From NCBI GenBank assembly GCA_033064195.1, contig JARBJD010000017.1, positions 431,564-495,563 of the forward strand: a stretch of DNA of 64,000 nucleotides. The letters run 5' to 3'. The DNA comes from Blattamonas nauphoetae (Eukaryota; Preaxostyla; Oxymonadida). A model generated the notes under the pieces. It saw nothing but the letters and a program-made list of their open reading frames with translations. It ran no database searches and was not told where the DNA came from. The position numbers and the translations under genes are program-made. Positions 24,768 to 36,145 of this stretch are shown one piece after another (the first letter of the stretch is position 1; each line of letters begins with the position of its first letter).

Positions 24768-26965
24768 ATGAATCCTGATAGCGAGTGGTATTCGTTGATT
24801 TGTCATTTTTCTCTATTCTCGCCTTATATGTCTTTCTTCCGACACATTACAGGACTTCAGAGAATGATCATGATGACCTTGATCGGACTCTTAAGCGACT
24901 CTCACAAACATCTCCCGATCTCATTCCATCATTCAAAATCGAACGACCCAGTCGCTCACGCAGATCACGAAAGAAACATCGACACCACAAACTATCACAC
25001 CGTCAAAAGCAACCTACTCCACCCGTAGAACCGGGTGAAGAAAGACCAACACCTTACAAGAAACGAGATATTCGACAAGAACCTGAGATCGATACTATAC
25101 TCGTTACAGATACTCGACCGGACGAAATCGACATTGCTCCTCCGCGGGAATTGGTTGGGCAGTATATTGAGTCGCTTTTACGTTCAACAAATAAGAATTC
25201 TCCTAAAATTCAGACTCGTGAAGATCCAAACAACGCAATTTCTCAATGGATTGTTCCAACCCCAACAAAACCACCTGAAAAGATTACTGGAGTAGTTTTC
25301 CCACAGAGGCCGTTGTTTAGGCAGAAAAGAACTGCAGAATCACCGCAGACGCCACATTCTCCTCACTCAATCCAAATCCAGTTTATTCCAGAATCACCAA
25401 CAGTTCTAACAAATTCATTTCGACCCTTTCCACCTCATTCTGAATGGACAGATCCAATGGGTACACCACAACCTCTCGCCAAATCCAATACACAGAAATC
25501 GAACACAACTCGACGAACATCTCACCCAAAGCTTTCAAAAGAAGAAGAACGCTTGAGGGAATCTGAGATGGTTGACAGAAAGCGAAACATGACTCGAGAC
25601 ATTGTGAGAGATCGTCTAAAAACTCGAGAAAGAATCACTCCTCATCTAATCTCAATTGCTGCTCCTCCCATGCCGATCGCAACGTCCTCCTTCTCTCCAG
25701 TGAAAAGGCACAGTCACTGTGAGGTTCAGGAGGTTTGGGATCACTCGGATGAATTCTCTCGTCCCGTTTCGGAGATGGCAGACGACATGGACCAATCAAC
25801 AGAAAGCGAAGACGGTGTTCGAGCAACCACTCCTCCCAACATCCGAATTGGAGGAGTGCCGGTATCCTCACATCTCTCAAGAACTATCAACTTCGACACA
25901 ACGGTCGGTTCCTGGCAGCACTCACCACAATTCACTCCAATCGTCACACCTCGGCCAACGTCAGCCGTCTTCGACGATCGAATCCGGTTCCCAATGAAGA
26001 CAGTCCCTTCAGACAATCAAGGATTTACCCTCCCCCCAATCGACATGGACACAATGGCGTCTTTCCAAAATGATGGCAACACAGACTACTCTGGAGCGAG
26101 CAGCAGAAGAATGCGATCCCGAAGTCTCCAACTTCGAGAATCGATTGTCTCAAAACAACTTCTGCACGATCAAGCACTCAAGCAAGACTTGAGAAGACTT
26201 CGCCAGTCGGAAAGTCACGAACGAGGAACGTCACCGATCGTAACGTTGAAACGATCTGAACCGTTACGAACAGGAAAACATTCACAGAATTACGAAGTCA
26301 CTCGATTTATCAGAAGTCCCAATCGTCTCATCGGTGATGTGGACGACTCGTGGAAGATCATGCGAAGAACACGTCGAAGCCACCCGAAAGACACCAAAAA
26401 CCAGACATCACGAGTGTACCGAAGATCGAGAGAGTCAGAGGAACTCAGCTGGAATGATTACGATCGGAGTCGAGAGCCAAGCTCAGCTCGGCCCAGACGG
26501 CCAGACACGGACACATCTCGGAGTCAAGAATCGGATTCACTGGCAGCTGTATTTTTAACGCAACCGACACTTCAAGACACCACTCAACGAATTATTCGGG
26601 ACGAAGGAGGCAGAAACCAACCGATTCAACTTCATGGAGCAGAAACAAGCGACAGGGGAGAAAACTCAAATCCGGACAATTTTGAGGAAACGCGAAAGTA
26701 TGTTCCTTCCCAATCGAAACGAAGATACCTGAGGATGTTGTCAGGGAAGCCACCTCAGATTCCTGTGGAAAGTGATGGAGAAGCAAATGAAGCAAAGACA
26801 CCGAAAGGATCTGTCGCATATCCCGTGGCTGTCCCACCAAACTCCCTCCCTGAAGATCTGACAGGCGCAGAAACTTTGCAGACACTTTTCGTGACGATCA
26901 AGGAAGAGGAGGAGTTGTGGCGCGTTATGAACGGGCGGAAGGAGAAAAGGAAGAAAATCACCTGA
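24768..26965 (+). CDS. Basic, mostly disordered protein of unknown function
   Basis: The first exon (24768-24787, MNPDSEW) joins through a 65-bp intron (GTATTC...TACAG) to 24853-26965, giving 710 residues. The protein is rich in Arg, Ser, Pro, Thr and Glu with few hydrophobic clusters. Arg/His-rich patches (SRSRRSRKKHRHHK near residue 35) look like nuclear-localisation or RNA-binding sequence. Short helical stretches (EEERLRESEMVDRKRNM) could form a coiled coil. No family recognised. The open frame is long and clean, and the upstream neighbour is divergent, so the gene is likely real. Confidence 0.6.
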
Positions 26966-27087
26966 GTCTGGTATTTTTCTTCGAGAAGGGGGAGATCGTG
27001 CCTACGAGACTCTATTTTGGCCTTCACTCGTTGTTTTGAAAAGCATAAGTTCACCAAACAAGAGGCATTGAAGTAAGAAAGTGAAAA

Positions 27088-30000
27088 TCAAGACAGGTAA
27101 TCCGCCAAAGAAAGAGAGTCATCCAAATCAATAACCAATTGTCGATACTCCTGTCGTTTGAGGAGAGCTCGTCCAGATTCGTTCTCGTGTAAGAATCGTT
27201 TCAATCCTGAGATGCAGATGTTTTGGGATAAGCGGGTAGACAGAGTTTCGCCTCGACAAAGAAGAAGGAAAAGGACAAGCAAATCCTTTTGATTTTGGAG
27301 ACGATTTCGAACGTCTTTGGAGAAGAGCATATTTCGGAAAAAGAGGAGGAGAGGTTGTGAGGATGATTGGAGTGAATGGAGGAGAAGATGATGGTGATCG
27401 TGCTGTGAATTGATGAATGTTCGTCCCCTGTTGCTCACCGAGAGTGATGCCAAGATCGGAGCAGTGAAGAAGACGACGATAGTTTGATAGACAGAAATGT
27501 CGATGGATTCGTCCAAAACCTTTTCTGGTTGTGGAATGATTGTGGAGCGAACGCCCACTCCCTTCCGAGCCGTTCCTGCCAACGACACTTTGGTTCGTTC
27601 CAGTGTTCGTTGCGTGGATGCGAATGTTGAATCGAGTTTCCTTTGCTTTGCCTTCACTTTCGTGTCGTTCAGGTTGTTCGTTGATGTGGGTTGCGGAGTC
27701 CCGATGGGAGTAATCGGATTGCGGGAGAGGGTCGGTTTCATTCTGCGACGAGAATATGCGTCATCAACAGACGATAGTATTTTCTCTGTGAACATGTAGA
27801 TCACTTCAAGAAGCGATCCATCCGAACGGAACATGGACTGGGTTAGAAAAGGAGGCGGTGAATGGTTCGATGGAGTGAGACGAATCAAGCAATCCTCTCC
27901 ATGTCCCGACTCAATTCGACTGATCGCCAAATGAGCATTATCGTGTTTGAGGACAATTTGAAGGGCCAGAAGAACAAGTTTTGTTCGATGGATCTTGAGG
28001 GGGACGTTTCGACCTCGATCGATCAGAGATAGTTGGTTGAACTGGCGTTTTGAATGACGCACAATATCAACAGGATTTGAGAAGAGAATTGAAATCGTCT
28101 GGAGAAGACCCGAATCGGAAGTGGTCGGAGATGGTGCAACTGAATGTGACTCTTTGAACAAAGCACCAAAGATGACCAAAGCAATGTGATGGATGATTAC
28201 GAAGAGCGATGATTGAGAGAAGAGAATTTGGAGAGCTGGGGTCAATCGAAGGATCGCGTTCTGTATCGTGAGAATGTAAGTGATCACGAAGCTGAGCACG
28301 TTTTGGGGAGTATTCGAGTCGTCGTCCACTTCTGTCGACTCGAATGGATCAACAGGCGCTGTGAAAAAGGAATCGTTCCAAAACAGTCTCGAGATCTCAA
28401 CAACAAGCTCGGTCTGTACGAACGGATGAATGATTGGTGGTTCATCTTCCATCAATGAACCTGAAGTTGGTTGCGTCAATTGATTTTGGAGGTGCGCAAA
28501 CAGCGATGAAGAAAGAAGTTTTGTGGGAGGGAAAAGCGACGGATTCGAACAATAGTTGTGAAATTGGTGGATGAAAAGATTCAGTGAGCGCCCAATGACG
28601 TCAAAGATCGATTCGTCGAAGAGGAATGTGGAGAAATCCTCGAATCCAGGTTCGGTATCCATCTGCGGGATGACGACATGGAGAAGGAGGAGAGCTGAGA
28701 GAAGGACGGGGAGTACTTCAGTGAACCGTTTTGGAGATGCACCCGACAAATCATCAAGGAAGACATTGATAGTTCCGAGGATGAAGAGAGATGAATTGTT
28801 ATCATTGCGTCGGAACGAACGTTGTGCTAATTCTGACCGCAGAGACAGCTCTCTCAATGCCAACAACAACATGCTGGAAGGACTAAATCCCAGCGTGAGA
28901 AATGGCTCCAGCGATGTAAGGATCTTTTCTTGTGGTTGATCCAAGGTTCGCTTATTTCTTGGAGATGGTGATCCAGATTGTGATCGATGATGGACTTGTC
29001 GTGACGGGGAGAGAGCTTCTCTTCCAATCCGAATTGTCGTTGGAGTGACAGAGTGAGAAACTCGAGTTGTGGCAGGTGTGGTCCGGAGTGGAGATGTTTG
29101 TAGATCAGAAAAAGGCGAAACAAATGGAGTTGCTGATTTTGTTGGAGTTTCATTCGAAAATCTCGTCTGGGGTGGTTTGGATGGAGATTTGATTCCTTCA
29201 GTAACTTCCGTCGGTTTTGGAGGTGGAAGAAAGAATGTCATGAAAGCGTACTGAATCGCCTCCCCAACTGTCATTTCCGAGCAAGACGAATCCAGACCAT
29301 CCAACGCTGACTCTTCGACGAACTGATTGAACTCCGAGCTTCTGTTCAAGAAAATGACATGACCGGCAGAATCCAGACCATTCGCCAGATGACCCTCCTT
29401 CGACAGGAATGGTGTCCGAGTCCCGCTGTTGACACTCAAAGATGGATCTGACAATGGGAGGGTAGAGATTGACACAGACAGGAGTTCTGCCGCAAGGAGT
29501 CGAAGAGGAAGCGGATGAGATTGATTCATCATAAAGTTCAGGATGTTGGGCAGAGGCAGAACTGGCATAGTTTTATCGTTGCCAGCTGACTTCGGCGGAA
29601 GTGTCAAAATGAGAGGAGTGACGAGGGACGGAGATGATATCACAAGTCGGAGAAGGATCCGAAGAACAGAGAAGACACTCACATTTGAGAGGGACTGAAT
29701 CCGAGAGAATTCGTCTTCATCAAAAGTATCTGTTTCCTCGAGTTGATGATTCAACAGTGAGAGGTGTTCTTTGAGTGTATGAAGGAGGAAAAGAACGAGT
29801 TCAACTGACGGCGAAGTGAAGAAATCCTGCGAAGAATCCACTCTGGACAGGCAGTCAAGAATGGTCAGTGCTCGAGAGTGAAGAAAGAGGAGAGGAAGTG
29901 TTGTCCGGCCGAATGAAAGAGAGTTCATTTGTGGTTTTAGTATCCGATAAGTCCAAGTTGTGAACGATTGGAAAACAGGAAGGATTCCATCTTCCCGAAA

Positions 30001-33000
30001 ACTGGTCACAAACTGGCTTAGAATGACAGGATCTGAAGAACATGAAAGGTCGAAGAGGATTTGGATGAGAGAGTGAACGAACGGAGAAACAATCCAAATT
30101 TCTGATGTGTCGAATCCTGACGCATCCAAATTAAGTGGGACGATTGTTCCGTTTCCATGCCAGTCAAGTAATCGGTGAGGTTGGATGGAGATCAAGGATG
30201 ATTGCGCCGAAATGGATGGAAAGATCATTCCCAGAAGGGAGAAAAAAGTAGGAATTGGGTCGTCATCTTCCGATATCTTTGTGTGCTTCAGAATTCGATT
30301 GAGAAACTGGAATTTCAGATTCGAGGTCTCTCTCTTCGGCTTTTCGACGCTGAACTGGAGATCGTCCTCCAGTTCCAGATCGGTTCGGGTGAAGCCTTCG
30401 AAGATTAATGGCTTGATTGGTGAACTGTTTTCATCAACGGGTTTTGTCGATGATAATTCGCTACGATTCTGATGGAGGAGAACATGAGGGAGAAATGAGA
30501 CGGTTCGAAGTGATTCCAGGAGAGCATCCCAACAAGAATTGCAGAATGGGTTGCTTTTTGCGGAAAAATCGTGGTGACTCCATTTGTCGAGGAGGAAAGA
30601 GGCTTGCCCAACGAGAATGTTGAATGTCTGGATTGTCGGACAACGATCAGGGGAGACTAGAGACGGGTGTTCACAGTCAAAACAGTCACAAAAGTACGCT
30701 TTCGAGTTGTTTTCGTCATTGTGGATGATGGTGTGAAGACACTTTATTCCGAGCCAGGCGAGGCGCCATCCCCATTGGAGGAACCCCCAATCGTTGATTG
30801 TCGATCCAAATGGCGTCAGGGATGTTGGAGCAAGCTGAAGGCTCTGATCATTAAAATATTCATTGTCTGGAGAACATGACCCATGCATTGTGCACAGATT
30901 CCAAGATTGATGACTTTGGTTTGGTTTTGTGTTTGATCGGAACCCAGAGATGGTGTCAAGAGACTCATATCTGACAAATCCAACGGGACTGAAGAATGGC
31001 GGCAGGAATGGGCATTCTTCATCGCCTCGAAGGATAATCTCTTCGAGCACCCACATCAGCCATGGCGTGAAGGAGGATTTTGACGGTGTCATTTTCATCT
31101 GAGATGGGAGAGGCTGTTGATCGTCAGAAAGGGGCTCTGTGATAAAAATGCCCGAAGTGTCTTGATCTGGAGAGAGAGGCTCATCAGCTACCTCTTCCTC
31201 GACTTCATCGTGATATGCGAGGAGATATTCACGGAAACAGAGTAACAATTCTTTCCGAAATGGACTTTCAGATGTGTCGTGCGAAGAAAGGAGTTGACAG
31301 AAAAGCGAATGATGCTTCAGCAGAAGAGTAGAGAGAATAGCAAGCGATTCAGATTCACAGTACGATGGGTGACGAGGCGGCAATTCTTTCAAAAACTGGA
31401 ACGGTTTGTTCGAAGGAGGGTTCTCACTTTCGTCGAGCATTCCTGACAAGAATTCATCTGGTGGAAGAGTGATGGGGTTGTCATCAAGATATGCCATCGA
31501 AATGAATGATGGATTGGAATGGACGTGGAGATGAGCACTGATCTCGTTTTGAAGGAGGGCCGAAGACGGGAGAGGCTGCTTCGACGACGAAAACAGTATC
31601 AGTTGCTGGACCCACCGTGCATTGGTTTGATTGATTTGTAATCGTTGATTTTCGTAGCAGTTATCTTGGTTCTCGTTCTCCTCAGTCATTCTGATTGGAT
31701 TTGGAACAGCGCATTCCATGAGAACTTGGACAAGAGATGGGAAAATACGGTTGAAGGCCTGTTTTGTCGATTGAGAGATATTCCCGATGAGGACTTGAAA
31801 TGACGACTTCGTGAGTTCAACCGAAAACGTTTCATTCGTTACATCTTCAACACCATTTTCGGCAAACTGGATGTCGTGAGGCTGAGTAGCTTCTGAAACG
31901 ATCTGCAGGATGATTTCTAAACACAAAAGGATCATCGTCTGGATTCGTGAGGGGGACACAAACGGGAGAGAGGGTGGTGCAAAATCACCAGCCACATGTC
32001 GAGTAATTCCCAGAAGGAGAAGATCGTTGGTGAAAGGGAAGGACGGATCGGGAAGATATGGTGAAAGCATCGATGATGGGACTGATGCAGATGAAAAGGG
32101 AGGAGAAATGGGGTCGGTTTCGAAATAAGGAGTTCCCAATGATTCTGCTCTAGCGACGAGCGGGAATGCCAACCAAGGTGAACGAATGGAGACATCGGCC
32201 GTCAGAACAGTGTCGTGTTGTTCTGTCAGAATTTGTTTCATTGAAACAAGAGCGAGAGGAGTGGAAAGATTGGAGCCAGATGTGTTTAATGATGTGATAA
32301 GTGGACATGGAACCGATGGTTTTCGGTCGACATCGAGGGAGGTTCCCCAAAGATCTGCTCGATTGGGGAAAAAGCTGTGATCTTCATAAAATTGCATCGA
32401 AAATTCTGTGGTGAGAACAGACGAGAGAGAAGATGACAACACTCCGTACCGATTTAAATCACACAATTGATACGATGAAAACAGCAGTCCGAGGAGGGGA
32501 GACAAGTTCGAAGAGAAATTGCCAGACAAGCTCGCAAGCATCGAAGAAAGATGTGGTGAACCAAACAGAGGCTGATCGATTTGTATTGAATTGGAGAGAA
32601 ATTGTTTGATCAGATACGAATCGTCCTTGGAGAGATCGGAGAGGAGAATCAGCAAAAGAGTCGACGGTTTCTCGCTTTCTTCATCGTTGAAAAGAGTGCC
32701 CCAGCACATTTCGAGAATCCGAATTGTTGACAACCACGACGCAAACAGAGGAATTGAGAATGAGAACGAACTAGCCGCAGAGTTTGGTCGAAATGGAGAT
32801 TCAGCCAATTTTGCCTTGAAGTAGACGAGTAAGATCGAGAGAAAATTGACAAGTGACGAGATTTGAAAATCTTCGGAAAGAGTCTCTCGATTCTGGGATG
32901 TCATCCAGATCAACTCCGAAATGGAGTCGAGGAAGAAGACTAGGAAATCGACCAATTCGTTCTGGAGAAGCGACAAAATCGTTGAGAGTGTCGAGACTGG

Positions 33001-35988
33001 TGCACATACAGAACGCAATTCCACCGAAAGTTCTGTCAGCTTGATCCACATTTCAGCAGCGAGCTCACAACAACTCGCTGGCGGGGATATAGCATATAAT
33101 CGGATTGAGAGGGCTGTGAGTAACGCAGTATGTGTCGCAATGTTGTGAGACAACAGATGCCTCATGGCCGTCAAAGAGCGGATGACGTTTTGTGAAACAG
33201 TCAACAAGGTATCCTGGTTATCGATTCCATGAATTTTGGTCTTTTTGCGGATTGTTTGGAGGAGGTCCATGAATTGAGTCATATTTCGCCGAAAAATGTC
33301 AGAGACCATCGACAGATGAGGAAGCTCGGCAGGAAGCATCACAATTGATTGTGTCTTGTAATTGGCTGACTGAATCTGGAAGGAGTCCAGCAGTGACAGA
33401 CAGCTTTGGAGGGCAGCTTCTGAGAGATCAAAGAATTGATTGAGACGAGACGAGCGAGAGAATGGTGGTGTGAACGGTTTCACGACGAGAATGACATGAT
33501 TGATTGGAGTGCGTTCTGTCTGAAGACGGTGGGCAAGAGCGAGAAGAGTGACAGGCCCGAACATGAAGCATCCATTCAGTTCCGAATACGAAAAAGGGAG
33601 TGACCAGTGAGCAGGATAGGATGAAAGGGCCAGTGGAGCACCTGTCATCGGATCTACAAAGCAGAGTGGATGAAAGAGGAAGAAAGAGAGGACTGCGTAG
33701 GAGAATGCTCGAACAGACTTTGAGGAGTGGGTGAGATAGGGCAAGATTGAGGCAAGAAGATATTCGCTACATCGAACTACGCGAGCCTCTTCAGGATTTG
33801 CTTGACTCTCAGTGAAGATTCGATCCATCTCCAGGAGACCTTTGGCCCAAATGTTGCGAGTCTCCATCTCAATCTCCTCGGGGACGGAGATGTCCTCTGA
33901 TTCGAACAAGTGATTCACGGCTTTGTCGAGACTCTTTTTGATGAATTTCAACGGCTTGCGCTCGCTCTGTCGTAATTGATCCAAAAGGACGGCAATGTCA
34001 GACGAGAAGATGGTCGAGCTGGCCTGGAAGTCGACTTGCTTCACTTTTTCGTTGAGGAGCTTTTTGATTATGTTGTTTGAATGAAAAGGGAAACGGAAAA
34101 GGTTGATCCAAAACGATGTGGGATACTCATCGATGAGTGTCTCGCTGAAGAGTCGAGAAGGATCGATGGTATTGCAGAGGAATAACTGGGCTGTTGGGAA
34201 GATCGGCTGAAGGAGGGGTGAGAGAAGTTCCGAATTGATGGACGAGAGTGATGTCGAGATCATTCGAAGTGACAGAGGTCCAATGATCGGATTCGAAGTT
34301 GAAGAGAGGAGAGAATAACAGAAGGAAGACTCAAGACAGAGGCGGGCCACGAATGCAGCGAAAGGAACGGGATAAGGGATGATTCGCGATCTTGATTCAT
34401 CAGGACTTGTGATCTGTACAAGAAACTGCTTGTCCAGAGACAAATCAAGGAGAAACTGAAGTGCCACATTGGCATTTGAATCGCCCAACGAAATGATTCG
34501 GATAAAGAGTGCGAGATACGGTGAATCAAAGAGTTTGGACGAGAGGGTCGACGTGAGTGCGTCGTGTGAATACAAAGTCGATGGTTCCGGGATCATCTTC
34601 AGAAGTTTCGAGGGCTGGATTGGGTTTGTGGTAGTTGTAACCAGATGAGACTGATGCAATGTCTCTGTTGATTCCAGGAGAGTGATTCTTTGACGAGGTT
34701 GCGTTTCTGCTCGGAGGTCGTCGAACATAACCCGCCCAAAGACTGACTGGAGATGGGAGAGGAGGATGCACGAGAGGGCAGTGATATAATCCGAGACAAG
34801 CCTCTCAAGTTTCGAATGAGGGAAAAGAGATGCGAGAGAATCAGGATGAGGATGTGACGGTTGGGTGTTGGTCAGATTGAGATATGAGATGAGAGTTGAG
34901 AGAATCGTTTGCTCGTATTTCGGGTCAATATCGGTAAACAGAGAGATAACTCGGGTAAAATTGTCAGATTTAGTTCCCAGTTGAACATTTTGTTTCAGAA
35001 CAGACCACATTTCACAGACTTTTTGGGTGTGACGGATCGAATGAACAATGTTGGTGAAGCACTCACTCCCAAGGGACATAGAGTCAGATGAATCTATGAT
35101 GGAGAGAAGGGACATCGTATCCATTTGCGTTTGAAGGAGATTTAGGTAATCAATACCTCCAAACCAGAAGAGGAGCGGTGAATGAACAACCCAGTCAAAT
35201 CTTGGTGGAGAAGATTCCCGTGAAGATGGATTTTGGTGAGATGAATAGGTTAATATGGCTTGTTTGACGGCATTGGAAGACTGACTTGTGAGTAAGGTCA
35301 GAATAGCAGTGAGACGTGGATAGAAAGATGAAATTTGATTCACAGCAACACTATCAGAAATAATCATTCCCGTTTCCCAAGAAGACAATAGAGTTTGATG
35401 TTCTTCGGTGAACTGAGCGAGGACAACAATGAGATGTGTACATATATCATCGTCCACATCGAAAGATGTTGTTGTCTCTTTCCTTCGAGACAAGACGTAT
35501 ATTGAGAAAGAAACTTGCACCAATTCGAGAAGAGAAGATGTACAAAAAGAAGGATATGGAAGAAGAGATGAGAGATGAAGTAGTATTCGTGTATTGACTG
35601 AATGAAGTAGGGTGAGACTGATATCTGATGAAATATCATGTTTCGTTTGAGTTTCGTGCAGATACTGTTTGATACACTTCAATAGTGCATCAATACATGA
35701 TAGTGCTCTTGGGAAGAATCCTTCCCATTTGGGAAATTCGATGATCTTTAGGATGGTCTCAATACTCTGTGAATGTTCGAGAAAATGGATTCCTTCCTGA
35801 TATATCGACAGTTCAATCGCTTCAAGACACTCAATACAGAATGGATGTTCCAGAAAATGCTCAGTAACGCTTAGTTCAGGGAGAATATTTGAATGAGAGA
35901 GAAGTGGATTTGAGTTTGAGATATGTGCGCAACGAGGGCAATCATGATTGATGGAACTTCTCCATATATGTTCATGACAGAGGGTCAT
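27088..35988 (-). CDS. Giant 2966-residue protein of unknown function, no introns
   Basis: One uninterrupted frame of 8.9 kb. The first 60 residues carry closely spaced Cys/His (CHEHIW, CPRCAHIS, CIECLEAIE), possibly a small zinc-binding module. The rest is rich in Leu and Ser with alternating hydrophobic helices, as in HEAT/ARM solenoids, broken by Ser/Pro/Thr-rich linkers (for example around 28.9-29.2 kb). The last 100 residues (LLLFFRNMLFSKDVRNRL and onward) look ARM-like; a distant relation to large centriolar or nucleoporin-type scaffolds such as rotatin is possible but not shown. Intact over nearly 3000 codons, which is also a useful control for base accuracy in this window. Confidence 0.65.
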   Translation of the reverse strand: MTLCHEHIWRSSINHDCPRCAHISNSNPLLSHSNILPELSVTEHFLEHPFCIECLEAIELSIYQEGIHFLEHSQSIETILKIIEFPKWEGFFPRALSCIDALLKCIKQYLHETQTKHDISSDISLTLLHSVNTRILLHLSSLLPYPSFCTSSLLELVQVSFSIYVLSRRKETTTSFDVDDDICTHLIVVLAQFTEEHQTLLSSWETGMIISDSVAVNQISSFYPRLTAILTLLTSQSSNAVKQAILTYSSHQNPSSRESSPPRFDWVVHSPLLFWFGGIDYLNLLQTQMDTMSLLSIIDSSDSMSLGSECFTNIVHSIRHTQKVCEMWSVLKQNVQLGTKSDNFTRVISLFTDIDPKYEQTILSTLISYLNLTNTQPSHPHPDSLASLFPHSKLERLVSDYITALSCILLSHLQSVFGRVMFDDLRAETQPRQRITLLESTETLHQSHLVTTTTNPIQPSKLLKMIPEPSTLYSHDALTSTLSSKLFDSPYLALFIRIISLGDSNANVALQFLLDLSLDKQFLVQITSPDESRSRIIPYPVPFAAFVARLCLESSFCYSLLSSTSNPIIGPLSLRMISTSLSSINSELLSPLLQPIFPTAQLFLCNTIDPSRLFSETLIDEYPTSFWINLFRFPFHSNNIIKKLLNEKVKQVDFQASSTIFSSDIAVLLDQLRQSERKPLKFIKKSLDKAVNHLFESEDISVPEEIEMETRNIWAKGLLEMDRIFTESQANPEEARVVRCSEYLLASILPYLTHSSKSVRAFSYAVLSFFLFHPLCFVDPMTGAPLALSSYPAHWSLPFSYSELNGCFMFGPVTLLALAHRLQTERTPINHVILVVKPFTPPFSRSSRLNQFFDLSEAALQSCLSLLDSFQIQSANYKTQSIVMLPAELPHLSMVSDIFRRNMTQFMDLLQTIRKKTKIHGIDNQDTLLTVSQNVIRSLTAMRHLLSHNIATHTALLTALSIRLYAISPPASCCELAAEMWIKLTELSVELRSVCAPVSTLSTILSLLQNELVDFLVFFLDSISELIWMTSQNRETLSEDFQISSLVNFLSILLVYFKAKLAESPFRPNSAASSFSFSIPLFASWLSTIRILEMCWGTLFNDEESEKPSTLLLILLSDLSKDDSYLIKQFLSNSIQIDQPLFGSPHLSSMLASLSGNFSSNLSPLLGLLFSSYQLCDLNRYGVLSSSLSSVLTTEFSMQFYEDHSFFPNRADLWGTSLDVDRKPSVPCPLITSLNTSGSNLSTPLALVSMKQILTEQHDTVLTADVSIRSPWLAFPLVARAESLGTPYFETDPISPPFSSASVPSSMLSPYLPDPSFPFTNDLLLLGITRHVAGDFAPPSLPFVSPSRIQTMILLCLEIILQIVSEATQPHDIQFAENGVEDVTNETFSVELTKSSFQVLIGNISQSTKQAFNRIFPSLVQVLMECAVPNPIRMTEENENQDNCYENQRLQINQTNARWVQQLILFSSSKQPLPSSALLQNEISAHLHVHSNPSFISMAYLDDNPITLPPDEFLSGMLDESENPPSNKPFQFLKELPPRHPSYCESESLAILSTLLLKHHSLFCQLLSSHDTSESPFRKELLLCFREYLLAYHDEVEEEVADEPLSPDQDTSGIFITEPLSDDQQPLPSQMKMTPSKSSFTPWLMWVLEEIILRGDEECPFLPPFFSPVGFVRYESLDTISGFRSNTKPNQSHQSWNLCTMHGSCSPDNEYFNDQSLQLAPTSLTPFGSTINDWGFLQWGWRLAWLGIKCLHTIIHNDENNSKAYFCDCFDCEHPSLVSPDRCPTIQTFNILVGQASFLLDKWSHHDFSAKSNPFCNSCWDALLESLRTVSFLPHVLLHQNRSELSSTKPVDENSSPIKPLIFEGFTRTDLELEDDLQFSVEKPKRETSNLKFQFLNRILKHTKISEDDDPIPTFFSLLGMIFPSISAQSSLISIQPHRLLDWHGNGTIVPLNLDASGFDTSEIWIVSPFVHSLIQILFDLSCSSDPVILSQFVTSFREDGILPVFQSFTTWTYRILKPQMNSLSFGRTTLPLLFLHSRALTILDCLSRVDSSQDFFTSPSVELVLFLLHTLKEHLSLLNHQLEETDTFDEDEFSRIQSLSNVSVFSVLRILLRLVISSPSLVTPLILTLPPKSAGNDKTMPVLPLPNILNFMMNQSHPLPLRLLAAELLSVSISTLPLSDPSLSVNSGTRTPFLSKEGHLANGLDSAGHVIFLNRSSEFNQFVEESALDGLDSSCSEMTVGEAIQYAFMTFFLPPPKPTEVTEGIKSPSKPPQTRFSNETPTKSATPFVSPFSDLQTSPLRTTPATTRVSHSVTPTTIRIGREALSPSRQVHHRSQSGSPSPRNKRTLDQPQEKILTSLEPFLTLGFSPSSMLLLALRELSLRSELAQRSFRRNDNNSSLFILGTINVFLDDLSGASPKRFTEVLPVLLSALLLLHVVIPQMDTEPGFEDFSTFLFDESIFDVIGRSLNLFIHQFHNYCSNPSLFPPTKLLSSSLFAHLQNQLTQPTSGSLMEDEPPIIHPFVQTELVVEISRLFWNDSFFTAPVDPFESTEVDDDSNTPQNVLSFVITYILTIQNAILRLTPALQILFSQSSLFVIIHHIALVIFGALFKESHSVAPSPTTSDSGLLQTISILFSNPVDIVRHSKRQFNQLSLIDRGRNVPLKIHRTKLVLLALQIVLKHDNAHLAISRIESGHGEDCLIRLTPSNHSPPPFLTQSMFRSDGSLLEVIYMFTEKILSSVDDAYSRRRMKPTLSRNPITPIGTPQPTSTNNLNDTKVKAKQRKLDSTFASTQRTLERTKVSLAGTARKGVGVRSTIIPQPEKVLDESIDISVYQTIVVFFTAPILASLSVSNRGRTFINSQHDHHHLLLHSLQSSSQPLLLFFRNMLFSKDVRNRLQNQKDLLVLFLLLCRGETLSTRLSQNICISGLKRFLHENESGRALLKRQEYRQLVIDLDDSLSLADYLS

Positions 35989-36145
35989 GAACAGAAAAGA
36001 GACCTAATCAGTTGTTTGTCAGATCCGACCACAAATCTTTTCTCTATCAACTCTCTCTAACTATCCACAATAACAATAGTCTGACATCGTTTTTCTCTGA
36101 TTCATTTGATTATCTCTCTAGAGATAATCTTTATTTCCCAAAGTA

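Noticed and set aside
24612..24806. N-terminal extension of the acyltransferase to 24806
   Set aside because: It would overlap the first exon of the divergent gene and adds no family feature.
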